Shown piece after piece: positions 33,962 to 45,340 of a DNA stretch of 64,000 bases. How positions within the stretch are numbered: the stretch's first letter is position 1; the number at the start of each line of letters is the position of its first letter. A model generated the notes under the pieces. It did not search any database. It had not been told where the DNA came from and saw only the letters and a list, made by a program, of their open reading frames with translations. The stretch is from Bradysia coprophila (lineage: Eukaryota > Arthropoda > Insecta > Diptera > Sciaridae): contig NW_023503608.1 of the NCBI RefSeq assembly GCF_014529535.1, forward strand, positions 5,196,501-5,260,500, given 5' to 3'. A program made the position numbers and the translations under genes.

Positions 33962-34982
33962 GTCATCGTGTCAACAAAGGCACAAAAGTTTTACATTTCA
34001 CGTTTTTAATCACATTTCCATACATACTTAATCATAGATATCGTGTTACGTATGGTATATTTTCTGCTGTAAGACCTATGATTTATTATTCAGTCAAGGG
34101 AATATGTATTGATTAGTGTAATCTGGTCTCATGACTTCTAAATATTAAACTCCAAGTCTCATCGACTTGTGCAAAACCGGGCTTATTGCGTTTTGCAAAG
34201 ATTGAAAATGTTAGTAGTCAGGGGACATGTTGCCATTGATGAATTAAACCGAAAATAATATGCAACAATGTAATATGCAAGGTTCTGAAAGAACAGGTTA
34301 AGACACTTTCACAGTCTATGAGGGATTCTTTTGAAAAACAGGCTACCGAAATCGGACGCATTTTCTATTGGAATTTTTTATAAGTGCCTAGAAAGGACTT
34401 CGACCCTATAAGCCAAAACCACTTTCAAAAAAATTCTTCGAAGTTTGTGTGGCTGGTGAAAGGTGATCAAAAACCGAAAACTTGCAGTTTTCTTACAAAA
34501 ATTTCTCCAGTTACGCGATTTAGGCCGGGAGCCGTGCCGTACATGTACTATTGAGCCGAATAGAACCTATTGGGTTTAAAATTCACTGACACTGAAATAT
34601 GTGCAGTTGAAGTTTTCAACCGAAGACTTACACTGTTCTTACAGAAATTTCTCGAGGTACACAAAACGTACATGGTCGTGTGTGGTATCATTTAAAAGGT
34701 AATTGTATGTGCTTTTGGGCCAAATAGGTTTTTATGTGGTTTGGATCCCATCTAGTTTGAGCGGAGAATATCACCCTTTTTTCACATTTTTTTAAATTGT
34801 AATTTTCTCCTCTCATATGAAATATCGGAAGTCCGTTTGTTGTAAAAACGTTCCGTTTTCCTCGTGAAAAAGTTGGAAATTTCATTTTCAAGTGTGACTT
34901 GTGGCCCTAGCTACGCTCTGGCCTCGACAACACCATCGACATGCACTTTCCAACTTTTCTTCCCTCGTTGAACTAATAACTA
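33962..34982. other. intergenic with a MITE copy
   Basis: No gene seen. Carries the TIR-element copy at about 34279-34530. A GTGGCCCTAGCTACGCTCTGGCC segment (near 34899) resembles the repeats at 44745 and 45245. Confidence 0.5.
34279..34530. mobile_element. TIR-element fragment, AAGGTTCTGAAAGAACAGG family
   Basis: Opens with AAGGTTCTGAAAGAACAGG and the TTAAGACA motif seen at 28212-28694. It then carries the GAGGGATTCTTTT block and the AAGCCAAAACCACTT block found at 2188-2841, which ties the two families together. The right end is not clear. Confidence 0.6.
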
Positions 34983-36338
34983 TTAATCGGATCGAATGCC
35001 TATTTGACTTCGCTTTCGTAAATTGTTGTGACGCGCCTTTATCGATTCTACTTGGTTATTTTCGATTTGGTGGCTTTTTATTGTTGTACTCGAATTGCTT
35101 GACTTGTCGTCCTCAGTCTTCTCTTCGTATTCTCGTACATCTTTCAATTCGTCATTTCCTGTTGCTACTTTCCACAAAAGCTTCAAAATGAACTGTCGAA
35201 CAAGAATAGATCAGTCTAAACGATTTGCTAATTTTACCTCCGTTTCGAATACACTTACTGTAAACCAATATAAGTTCATCGCCAACAACAAATCGAGCAT
35301 GATTACAAGCATACACAAAAGCGGTACTTGCATATTCCGTTCGGACAAACAATACCAGATCATTCGCAACGGAAAAGCGTATAGTCGAGAACAGAACCAG
35401 ACGAATGCAAACAACAGAAAGCCAACATTGGCAATCAGTTCAAAAATCCGATACTTTCTCTCTCCTTGCATTCTAAAGTAGTGCGCCGTCTTGGTGCCTT
35501 CAAGCAACACATCGCAAATATCGTGCAAGAATAAAACAACTGTTCCTGCTTTGTGTCCACGAATTGAAAAACCGAAGAATATCAGAGCCATTGTTATCAA
35601 ATGATGGAGTAACTGGACAATTGAATCTTTACGCCAACAATCTGTCACAACCGTTGCGTAAATTGAATGTAGGTAAAAACTTAACTGAACCACGTACAGC
35701 ACGTGGTATTCGATCGGAAGTGCGGCGGTGAACTGCCAGTCTATGTAAGACATTTATTTGGTTAATTAATACCAATTTAAAACTGCTAGTGGTTGCGTTA
35801 CCACTCCACACCGATTCTGGACGTAGCAAAGATTCTCCTCTCTCTTTCACAATCAAAATGTATGCCGCTAGAAGCCATGAAGCAAAGTAGAAGCAGAATT
35901 TCCATGCCGATTCGGGAAGTTTTTCTTTTTCCGATAGCGGCAGTTTACACTTTTCGGCAATAGGCTAAAACAATTCCATGAATTCGATGCGAATTCAGAT
36001 TAGTCCGGCGATTAATTCTATAATAATTTGTAGAATGAATTTACTTTTACCAGATAACCACTAAATGCGCTACGCAACACAGTCCAACCGACTGCGAATA
36101 TTGTGATGTAGATGAATATCAGCGGATCTTTATTGTTACGGGTAACGGCAGCAACATGTTCAAAAAACTGCTGTGGGCATCTGTATTCGGTTCTTAATTG
36201 ATCCAAGTGATAAGATAGGTACTTATAACTGTCCACTGCGAACTGATCGTAACGAACCGACGCACTCCAATATGAATCGTTGCACATATTTGCGGTCAGT
36301 CTACTATACTTATCGATAAATAATACAAATCGAGACAT
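34983..36338 (-). CDS. CERS1: ceramide synthase, CERS1/LAGR-1 type
   Basis: Four exons on the minus strand: 36045-36338, 35802-35964, 35259-35740, 34983-35192; introns 80, 61 and 66 nt; total 1149 nt, 382 aa. The protein makes ceramide by N-acylating sphingoid bases in the ER membrane. The first membrane segment is near 78-90 (IFIYITIFAVGWTVLRSAF); the PESAWKF motif is near 117; the TLC/Lag1p domain runs from about 153. The catalytic-type histidines are at 198-199 (LLHHLIT) and the Lag motif HDICD at 225-229. The C-terminal ELKDVREYEE matches the ELKDLREYD of human CERS1. There is no homeobox-like domain between the first membrane segment and TLC, unlike Drosophila schlank, so this is the CERS1 lineage. 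The start is the ATG at 36338. Confidence 0.92.
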
Positions 36339-36472
36339 TATTTTGTTTGGTGGAATCAAGTAACATTTTTAATTAAAAGAAAAGCCATAAGAGGGGACCC
36401 GAACGTATAGTGTGTACGCAATACAGCTAGTCTATAATATAAAGTATAATGTGGACCAAGAGTCCTATATTA

Positions 36473-37263
36473 GGGTGTAGCGGTTTTACAAAATGTGTTA
36501 GTTCTGTTAAGGCTCAGCCGGAAATCCACTCAGCTGGTCCATCTGATCATTTTATGGAAGAAATTTTGTTTTCAAACTTTGATTTTGTGCTGCCGCCAGA
36601 TCGATTTTTGAAAATTTCGTCGTTTTCGGTCCACATCACATATATCGATTTTTTACGGTGGGCTCAGTGTACATAAAAAGTTGAGTCAATATGGTAATCT
36701 AATCTCCAGGCTTCACAGATTATTTTATAAAAAAGATCAAGTCTAAAAAATATTTTTTGAGTTCATGACTGATCGTCAAAGTTCCCCAATGGTGATTTTG
36801 AGACTTTAATCTCGCCACAAAATTTGATGAAAATGTGCAAAAATGTAAATTAAACTTTAAATATGCTAAATGAACCGCGGTGAGTCAAATACAACATCTG
36901 ATTTGAATTGGGACACCTAAATTTGATATTTATCTGACAAAACGTTGTGTTTTTGGTACATGGAATATTGGTGGCGAAAGTCGAATTACCTCAAATCAAT
37001 AATTCTTTAGCTTATAAAAGTATTCCCAGGTTCTGACAATGCGAAACCTTCAATTTTAAGCGTTTTCTAAGCTAATTTACAACATTAAATACATCAAAAT
37101 TTGAAAATGTAAAGAGACGTAGCCACTGGCTCTAGAACTTGTCAACACAAAATCAAAGTTTGAAAAAAAAAATTCTTCCATAAAATGATCAGATGGACCA
37201 GCTGAGTGGATTTCCGGCTGAGCCTTAAAAGAACTAACACATTTTGTAAAAACCGCTACACCC
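36473..37263. mobile_element. TIR element with TA target duplication, 791 bp
   Basis: The ends are GGGTGTAGCGGTTTTACAAA and its complement, in inverted repeats of about 115 bp (36473-36590 and 37150-37263), both flanked by TA. TA duplication suggests the Tc1/mariner (IS630) group. No transposase frame is seen between the arms, so it is non-autonomous. Confidence 0.85.
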
Positions 37264-37367
37264 TATACCTATATATAAGTAAATACTTTAAATGTTTTAC
37301 AATTCCATTAAGAAGATGCATAAAAGACGAGATGAAGAAAGAAAAGGATTTTGAAACGTTATCCTAC

Positions 37368-39085
37368 CTTGCTTAGGTGCGGCCACGGGGAGGTATTGTA
37401 CGGAACAAGCTGTGAAATTTTTGACGAGTAAAAATATTTTTGAAAATAATTAAAAACAAATATCCCGAGCAAAGCTGGGTACTGCACCAGTTGTCCACAA
37501 AAGGCCACAAAGTCATAACAAAAAATAAATGTTTTACTTGCATTAAACACAGTATGATTAACGAAGGAAAGTGGCAACAATACGCGATAAGCGAATATAT
37601 CACAAATGCGCTGACAATAATGATGATTTAACAATGACCGGCTGCTCAAACACTGATACTGAACTGATATATTAGCATACTGCATAATAGAAAAAAAGAC
37701 AGCAGACACCGTCAAGGGGCTTTTCGCCTAATGTCTGAATAGAAAGAAAGAAAGAAGACTATAGTAGGATCTGCAAAGGCAGGTGATGAATGAGTACATG
37801 AAGGTAATTACATGATGAAATGATTATAATCAAAATATGAGTAGTTAGGCCGATAACATAGACAGAGCGACGGTGGCTGCCTTAGCATGTAATTCAAAAT
37901 AGGCCAAGTAGGATACCCACCACGGGCTGTGTTCATTATGGGATCGCTCATAGTTGCCAACTTGGTTGCTCAAGTCAAGGAAGAGAAACCATTCGGTTCT
38001 ATGCGACAGCTTATAAATATTTGTAATATACAATCAGATTAAATGCATTAATCATCATAATTAAAAATGTACAAATGCCAATGCAAATTGTAGACCTGTT
38101 TACATTGAAAAAACGAATGAAATATATTGTTATTGCGTACCGTGTAATGTTTCAAATATATTTTAAATAAAATAAGTAAATAGTCAGCATTTTAACGAAC
38201 TTTTACTCTTTTTTCAGATGTTTGTGAACGAGAGGTAAACTATACTTCGAAAAATGCTGTACCACGAGTTTCGGAGACTTGACTTTTTGAATTACGAAAC
38301 TTTTTCCAGTCGATAGGGTGAGTGTACCAATCCTTGGACAAGAATGAGTCCTCGGACACCTATTGTTCTTTCATTCATAAACTTTTTTATGAATGAGAGA
38401 ACAATAGGTGTCCGAGGACTCATTCTTGTCCGTGGATTGGTACGCTCACCCTACAGGATTTACCGTATTCCCATGACTTTTCGTGAATTTTTGTGTTGAC
38501 TCCCGTGATTTTTTCTCAACCATTATCTTGAATTTCGTGACTTTTTTAGATTTTTTCAATTGTCATCAAATAATAAGGCAAGTGCAAAGATCAAAAGAGA
38601 ATAAGCCATCCAATCAATCCCATTTGCCTACAGGAGAGAGTTTGAGGTTTGAGCCAATCAGCCTTACGGGAGAGAAATTCTCCACTTGCCTTATTGGACA
38701 TTTAAAACTCCTTACAGTCATTCTGTCTTGTTCGTGGAACCAGAATGATCCCATCCCACGATTTTCCGGAAGAGTTTCTACTCACTTGTGATTCATTATA
38801 CCATCTTTGGAGTGATTTATCATATTGATTTTTGAAGGATAAATTACGGATTATTGATACTTATTTGTTTTGTCAGAATAACATATGAACAGATGTTGAT
38901 TTTGATGTAATAAAGATTTCACGAACTTACCACTGAAACAGGTCGTCAGTTAAAACGAAATGAACTTTTTTATTACGCAACCACTGAATATATCCGATGC
39001 ATCCAATCCAACTGTTTGCAACAATTGAACTGAAACTATAATGTAACCGAATATCTGCATTGGTCCAATGAAATAAAACTATGTA
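37368..39085 (-). CDS. putative multi-exon gene fragment
   Basis: Three candidate coding pieces on the minus strand have splice signals and matching phases: about 38931-39085 (IVANSWIGCIGYIQWLRNKK, then LTDDLFQ, GTAAGT donor), 37917-37968 (NQVGNYERSHNEHSPWW, after a pyrimidine-rich acceptor) and 37368-37409 (LVPYNTSPWPHLSK, GTAGGA donor). The peptide is not recognised, both ends are missing, and the large intron holds the 38316-38451 foldback. It could be chance. Confidence 0.22.
38316..38451. mobile_element. snapback MITE with TA target duplication
   Basis: Almost the entire 136 bp is one hairpin: arms of about 65 bp (GGGTGAGTGTACCAATCC on the left) around a loop of roughly 6 nt, flanked by TA. 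The terminal GGGTG and TA match the larger element at 36473-37263, so they may share a transposase source. Confidence 0.85.
38572..38695. mobile_element. possible short TIR element, AATAAGGCAAGTG ends
   Basis: AATAAGGCAAGTG at 38572 and CACTTGCCTTATT ending at 38695 are perfect 13-bp inverted repeats. No target duplication is visible, so this is tentative. Confidence 0.4.
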
Positions 39086-39167
39086 TGGTGGATCTCATAT
39101 TTTTTATATAGAGAGTGCAGTGTGTGCAACTCCAAGTTTTTGAATTATCTCAAACCACCTTAAATTA

Positions 39168-39830
39168 GTATGTTGTGTTAAAAGTATTTTAATGTTGATT
39201 TTTGAATGAAAAAATCTCATTCCAATACGTGTAACACATCATGCTTACCGAGGATTGAAATAGAAAAAAACGTGCAAAAAATCATATTTTTCATTGTAAA
39301 GAATCACTCTTTAAATTCACGCCGTAAGTGTGCCAAAAATTTGAATTTTAAAACGATTCGATGAAAAAGTGAACCGAAATAGTATGTTGTGTTACAAGTA
39401 TTGTAATGTTGATTTTTTCAGCACTAGACCAAGTTTTCCTTGGAAAATTGGGTCGTGTGCTGAAAAAATCTCATTACAATCATGCTTTGTGCCAACCGAG
39501 AATTGAAATAGACAAGAGCACAAAAAATCATAATTTTCATTGTAAATAATCACTCTTCAAATTTGATCGATCACATTGCTTTGCATTTTCTCAAACGAAT
39601 GCTGTAACAACTCATACAATTTCCATATCAACACTGCTTTGAGTGTTGTAATATCACATCAAACGGGTGCTGAAATAAGTCACTTTACAACACTGAAAAG
39701 AGTCGTATTTCAATTCTCTGTGGCACAAAATACATTTCAACGCTTCATTGTATGAAAATGACGCTACGTTAGAAAGACCTCCGCAATTTCCATTTTGAAT
39801 TTCGACCGCACTTGTTAAAAATGCTAGACG
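39168..39830. repeat. tandem and dispersed repeat, TTCACGCCGTAAGTG family
   Basis: A unit starting TAGTATGTTGTGTTA is present at about 39168-39315 and again at 39380-39565, roughly 80% alike. The second copy carries an extra hairpin (39419-39464, CAGCACTAGACC stem). The 39575-39735 part recurs at 42075-42240. The boundary motif AATTCACGCCGTAAGTG appears at 39316, 42060 (inverted) and at both ends of 42588-42707. Confidence 0.7.
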
Positions 39831-40132
39831 AATGGAGTTGATCTATGATCAAAGTTAACATGTAAAGTCAAATGTTTCATCGAATTGTTCTGGAAAGTCA
39901 GTGTGCAACTTTGATAGATAGAAGACAGACGTCTTAAGTCTTAAAATGTTTCCTATCATCAAGTATCACAACAAAAATCTCTTCGAGAAAAGTGTTACGC
40001 AGTCTTTGAAGTACAATTTCTAATTTTAGTTCAAACAATTTTAGTTCAAACAAGCTGGCTTAGTTTTTCTCATCATCAGCCAAATAATTTTTACCAAAAA
40101 AAATTTGACTGGAAACAACCAAAATTTTACCA

Positions 40133-40216
40133 AAAAAATCTGCGTCGCAAAGTGGCAAATGTTCAGTAACAGACCAGCAAGAAAATTTACCTGCCACATG
40201 CGACGCAGATTTTTTT
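40133..40216. repeat. 84-bp inverted repeat
   Basis: AAATCTGCGTCGCA with GTGGCA on the left pairs with TGCCAC and TGCGACGCAGATTT on the right, leaving a loop of about 40 nt. Probably a small foldback element; no target duplication is visible. Confidence 0.5.
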
Positions 40217-42587
40217 AACCTACATAGTCGATGTGATAGCTCGTTTTGCTCGTATTTGAAGCGAGAATATGATAGAATATGTTTTGTGGTGATATAAACA
40301 AAAGGGTAGAAACTGAAATGTTCGACTATATATAGTTGCCGCGGCTCAAAAAAAATTCTTCGTTCTTTTTTTGGAAGTTAGACTGCGTCAAGTCCTCCGC
40401 TATCGCTCCGGACATGATCCGTTGTGAACGACTCGAATAACACTAGACATTCTTAAGAGGCTCCGAGCGTTCAGCTCAGACACAAACCAAAAATTGAAGA
40501 AAAAATAGCAATATTCAGACTAAAGTAGGAAAACACATTCTGATGAGGGGAAATACTTAATTTGGCCTTAATTTACCGAAATGTGGTCTCACATTATCAC
40601 TTTTTAGAGTTCTATTCAATTAATTTTGCTATTTAAATCACTTCTGCAAGAGTACAGAATTTAAACTTTAGGTACACACTTCTATGCATTTAATTAAAAA
40701 ATTCACAAACTAGTAACACTAATACGTTGTTGCACACATTTTTCACTGAAATTTGGTTCGACATTCTTAAAATTTGAGCATTTACAGTCACTATTAAATT
40801 TAAAAACTGTTTATTGTGTTAAAATCAGCCATTTTTCAATTTCGACACCGCGTCCTTGTTCACTTCGAAAAATTTCGTGAATGCTTGGTGACATATTAAA
40901 ACTTCGAAACGTGAAAACTAACCGTACTTTTAAAAAGAAAAACGGAAAAATAAAAATTTGAAAATGACAACAAAGAAATACATAAAATCTCATGTTTCAA
41001 ACGTACGACGGATGAATGTGCGGTGATATTAATTTATGCTTCCGAGTTTTCGCTTAAACAACCGTAAAAATTGTTAAAATTTCTAGAAATCCTAATAAAG
41101 ACAATAAAGACGTATGAGCACGACACAGAAAATTCCTCTTTTACAATTTCCGGTCGGCATATAGTTGATCTGAACCATATATTGGGCGAGGTTCAGAGAA
41201 TGAACTCGCATTCGTCTACTTGCAATCAACTATTTTCTTCTTCCCCATTCACTTGCATGAAGGCCATGTTACCGATTCTTCGTTCGTAACTAACATTACT
41301 TCAATATTCCGAAGATACAGAACTTTATTTTACCTGGAAAACATACTAATTCCAGAGGTGGTGTTATCTAACATGCAGAAAAAATTAAGTTAAAACGAAT
41401 ATACCAAGCCAAACAAACAGAGTATAGAGCATAGTTACTCTTCCCTTTCCCATGGATCGCGTGAAGCGAGAGTGGAGATAAAATGCTGTTTCGACCTCTA
41501 ACCATCTTCAGTCCATAATTATCCAAAATTGCTAAATTGTTCTTTAGCCTGGATATATTAATCAATCCATGAAGGCCATGTTACCAATTTTATTTTAGTC
41601 AGTTTGCCCGTATATAAAGTGAGGCTTGAAATACAAATTCATTTTCGTAATAATCTAACTAGCACTGTTATATAGATTGAACGCATTGTAATTAATCTAA
41701 TAATTTTTTAAATTCCTTTCAATGGCTTATTATTCGAAACTATCCGCGCAAAGTTTTAAACTTCGAAATACATAGATGGAACTGGGAGCCACAAAACAAA
41801 TGTTCGAATTTTTATTGTCATTAAGGATAACCCATAATATTATTAAGAATAATCACAAGCGTTTCATTCGAATGAAACGAGATGGCGACATAGTATTTGG
41901 TTTGTATCAAAACTGAAGACTCGGAACCTCTTAAAGCTCTCTCGATCATATTCATGTAAATAAATGTTTTTGATAAATATAAAAACAAGTGGAATTTCAT
42001 TTATGGATAAAAGTGCTACAAAAACTAGTCAAGTCCAACAGTCGTTTTCAACAGCACTTACGGCGTGAATTTGACCTTGCTTTGCATTTTATAAAACGAA
42101 CGCTGCAATAACTCATAAAAATTCCATATCAACACTGCTTTGAGTGTTGAAATATCCCATCAAACTGGTGTGGAAATGTTTGACAATTCAATCTAGTTAT
42201 CGATATGGAAATCTGTAATATTTTAATTCTCGGTGGCACAAACACTTTTACATACAACACTCAATGATTTCGCATGATTTTACAATCCACTTTAACGCAG
42301 CAATAGTTTGAAATCAATGAGTTTTATGTGTGAATACATAAAGTGGACAAAAGATATCGGAGGTGCACATCATTACATGTATACGCTGTACCAGCTATAA
42401 CTGATGTTGCACCTCATTGAACTTTTTATGTATGTAAAACCGACAAAGATGGTTTGTTCCCGTACATCTACAAATACACCCTTGCTTTCTCGGTTATAAA
42501 TGGTTTGGCCTGTTTCACGAATTGTGCATGGTAAAGGACTCTGTCTATTTCAGAATGGGAAAATATATTCCAGCGACCGAATTTTTG

Positions 42588-42707
42588 AATTCACGCCGTA
42601 AGTGCGGTCGAAATTCAAAAGGCAGCGTTGAAATTTATTTTTGGTTCACTTTTGCGTCGACTCGTTTAATTTAAATTCAAATTTTAGGCACATTTACGGC
42701 GTGAATT
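42588..42707. mobile_element. 120-bp TIR element, AATTCACGCCGTAA ends
   Basis: AATTCACGCCGTAAGTG at the left and CATTTACGGCGTGAATT at the right are inverted repeats. The GCGGTCGAAATTCAAAA segment inside also occurs inverted near 39800. Non-coding. Confidence 0.6.
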
Positions 42708-42936
42708 TACCAACGGAATTTCTCCTTTCACAATTACAACATTTTTAATCAATTTACCAATATTTTCACTAATTCTAAAATAACAATTGTAGTTCCTTGT
42801 TGCACCACCGTCATTTTTTATTACCAACTGCACCGAAACCTTCATAACATAAATTTCTAGTCAAAGTGGAAACGTCGTTTCAAATCAAATTTATTGATTG
42901 AATAAAACATTCAAAATACAAAGTGGATTTTTAATC

Positions 42937-44397
42937 TTAAAAGTATGGCATACGACCGAAAAAGGAATTGGTGCTGGCATAGTCGTCTTGTCTTTCGAAG
43001 CCGATGCTCCAAAGTAATTTGGAGCAATAACTGCAGTCTTTTCGCACATAGTTCAAATGTAATAAATTGCTGTGCATTTGAATGACCATCGAGGTCGCAG
43101 CGGATCCTTCAATTGTGAGTGTAAACTTCTTTGTGTCGGACCGATTTTGAATAACTTTCAGCAACGAATCGTAGAATTTCTGGTTGAACAATGTTGTTGC
43201 GTGATGTGTGTGAATTGCAAGGGAACATAATTTTGGTGAGGTGTCGACAAGACTTTGCAGACCACCAGTTGTGAAAAATGAGTCCGTTTCGTGAAGAAAT
43301 ACCAGTTCCAAGTGCTCCAACAACGGCAATTGTTTAGCCAACTTTATGAGATGTGCGTCGAAATGTGAACGGATTGGAGACAAAGTTAAGCTCTTTAATG
43401 CTTTCAATTCTAGAATGTTGTCCATGAATTCTAGGTTTGAAGGACAATCAAAAAATTTCAAATGTTCGAGTGAAACATTTCGTAATGCCACGATCACTGG
43501 CACAAATTCTTTTTCACCTCGATGAAGTTGCAAGAATTTTATGGATTTTAGTTTCCCGATCTCGTCAATATATTCGAAGGAAGGATTGAAATCATCGGCT
43601 TTACAGCGCAGAATCAGTTCCTCAAGATTTTCCAATTCATTAGCCATCAGACAAACCGCTTTGAAAGCTTTATGGTTGAAAGTTTCCAGCTTCTCAATTA
43701 GTGGATTTTGTTTCAGCAATGCAAATACTGTTTGAAGATTGAGTTCAACGTCATGGATGTACAACTCCTTTAAATTTGGATAGTGTTGCGCAATGTCCGA
43801 CACCTTCTTGTCGTCGTCACTGGGAATTTCAATTATTCTTAATTTTTTGAGTCTTTTGCATCCCTTAAACAATGCTGTTGCGTTACCATCAAAGCCATCC
43901 GAACAATCAATTTTCAGTACCACCAATGATTCAAACAAAGCCATCGCCGAACTGCAATCCAAGTTGCTAAATATTTTCAGTCTTAGTTCGATGAGTGTTC
44001 CAGCGCAATATTTCGAAATTGCGTCCATTTCAATCGGATAGTATCCATTTTCATCGCTCAACGTTAACGACATTAATAAATGACCAAACTTACATAGAAC
44101 TTGTCGCATCCGTGTCTTACATGATTTTATGTCGTCAACCGAATCATAGAAATGGAATGAGTTTATTGATTCGACCAAATCACTTGGATAGAAGAATATT
44201 CCATATCGTGCAGCGAAAGATATCATCGACACTCTCCTAAATTGATGATTTACATTCGCCAAATTGCATAAATCTGCAACGGTCAGTTTGTCGAAAATTT
44301 GCAGCCAACAAAAATCACTCAATGCCTCGACATTCGAAACTTGCTCGTCACTGTGTTCATCACATTCAAAATCTCCATTATTTGGTAGATACTGCAT
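42937..44397 (-). CDS. F-box and leucine-rich-repeat protein
   Basis: A single frame, 486 aa from the ATG at 44397; the frame is open about 30 nt further upstream but without an ATG. Residues about 25-62 (ALSDFCWLQIFDKLTVADLC, then NLANVNHQFRRV) are an F-box, the part that binds SKP1 in SCF ubiquitin ligases. From about 110 to 440 there are irregular leucine-rich repeats (LVVLKIDCSDG, LKELYIHDVEL, LEELILRC, LKSLTLSPI, LEHLELVFL), the expected substrate-binding region. The substrate is unknown. The gene is intronless, as in many expanded insect F-box families. TTTATT at 42890 serves as its poly(A) signal. Confidence 0.85.
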   Translation of the reverse strand: MQYLPNNGDFECDEHSDEQVSNVEALSDFCWLQIFDKLTVADLCNLANVNHQFRRVSMISFAARYGIFFYPSDLVESINSFHFYDSVDDIKSCKTRMRQVLCKFGHLLMSLTLSDENGYYPIEMDAISKYCAGTLIELRLKIFSNLDCSSAMALFESLVVLKIDCSDGFDGNATALFKGCKRLKKLRIIEIPSDDDKKVSDIAQHYPNLKELYIHDVELNLQTVFALLKQNPLIEKLETFNHKAFKAVCLMANELENLEELILRCKADDFNPSFEYIDEIGKLKSIKFLQLHRGEKEFVPVIVALRNVSLEHLKFFDCPSNLEFMDNILELKALKSLTLSPIRSHFDAHLIKLAKQLPLLEHLELVFLHETDSFFTTGGLQSLVDTSPKLCSLAIHTHHATTLFNQKFYDSLLKVIQNRSDTKKFTLTIEGSAATSMVIQMHSNLLHLNYVRKDCSYCSKLLWSIGFERQDDYASTNSFFGRMPYF

Positions 44398-44744
44398 CGT
44401 CACACCCAGTCGTTTCACTTTTACCACTTCAGTATCTTCAGTCTAATTATAATATCTGATTTGGTTATTCCACTTACTACGACTCCTACGACTGCACTTC
44501 AATCTTTCGAATTTAACAATGAAATGAAATTGAATTCACTAAACCCAATTTAACTGATTTGCACATATATCAGATGCTATACAAAGAGGTGTGTGTCTTG
44601 GAAAGTACGTCACAATATTTTGTCTTCAAACGACATTAGGTCCCACCTTTTGGGCGGGTCAGGTCCCTTGACTGACAATTTTTTGAGTTCTCATTTTTCT
44701 CATAAATTTGCAGCAATATTTTCAATCAACCACAAATCGTAAAT

Positions 44745-45340
44745 AAAATGCGACTCGTGTGATATACGGCCCTCGCTTCGCTCTGGCCGCAAACTTCCCA
44801 CTCGTATGAGCTATCTATTATTCTGTTTGATTGCCATTTTGTCAAATTTAATCAGAGTAGATGCGAAGTTTTACAAATATGGAACGATGAGAGGACTCTT
44901 TCACTTCGATAAAAAAACTTAAAAAAAAACCGATAGATGTTCTTCTCTTACAGTTTTGTACAAAAAGGAAGTCCCTCGGTATTTTGCAAAACCGTCACTA
45001 GGTGAATTCCCTAGGAACGAACAGAACGCCTTCTCATTACATTTTGTAGAAGGATGAATTACGACCCGCCTTTGCTTTATATTTCCAAAATCGACAAAGG
45101 CTGAAGGAAAGACAATTTTTTTTACTTTTTACTGATTTACTGAAGAGGTGCCAGCGACATGTACCACATTTCTATCGGTATTTTATTATTTTTTATCGGT
45201 AAAATTGAATTTTTCTATTGGTCGAATATAATATCCCATAAAATTATTACGACTCGTGAGAATTACGGCCCTCGCTTCGCTCTGGCCGCAAACTTCACAC
45301 TCATATAGGAGTTGTAACATATTTTGTTTGATTGTTGGAA
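44745..45340. repeat. paired dispersed repeat, CGGCCCTCGCTTCGCTCTGG
   Basis: Two copies of about 100 bp, 500 bp apart, share CGACTCGTG, ACGGCCCTCGCTTCGCTCTG and the following GCCGCAAACTTC. A diverged relative sits near 34890. It may be the 3' part of a retroposon family, but the ends are not defined. Confidence 0.5.

Larger units (their letters stand above)
39086..42936. other. intergenic repeat field
   Basis: No gene is supported. Holds the repeat family at 39168-39830 with a second copy at 42050-42290, a small inverted repeat at 40133-40216, the short element at 42588-42707, and a 20-bp direct repeat (ATGAAGGCCATGTTACC at about 41257 and 41571). A frame near 41120-41290 (GRHIVDLNHIL) faintly recalls a conserved segment of insect Mutator-like transposases, but it is too short to call. 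TTTATT at 42890-42895 is the likely poly(A) signal of the F-box gene on the minus strand. Confidence 0.5.

Noticed and set aside
34901-35481. Plus-strand frames of about 96 and 128 codons
   Set aside because: Antisense to ceramide synthase exons.
41071-41289. Frame with GRHIVDLNHILGEVQRM, possibly Mutator-transposase-like
   Set aside because: Under 50 residues, no catalytic residues or inverted repeats around it.
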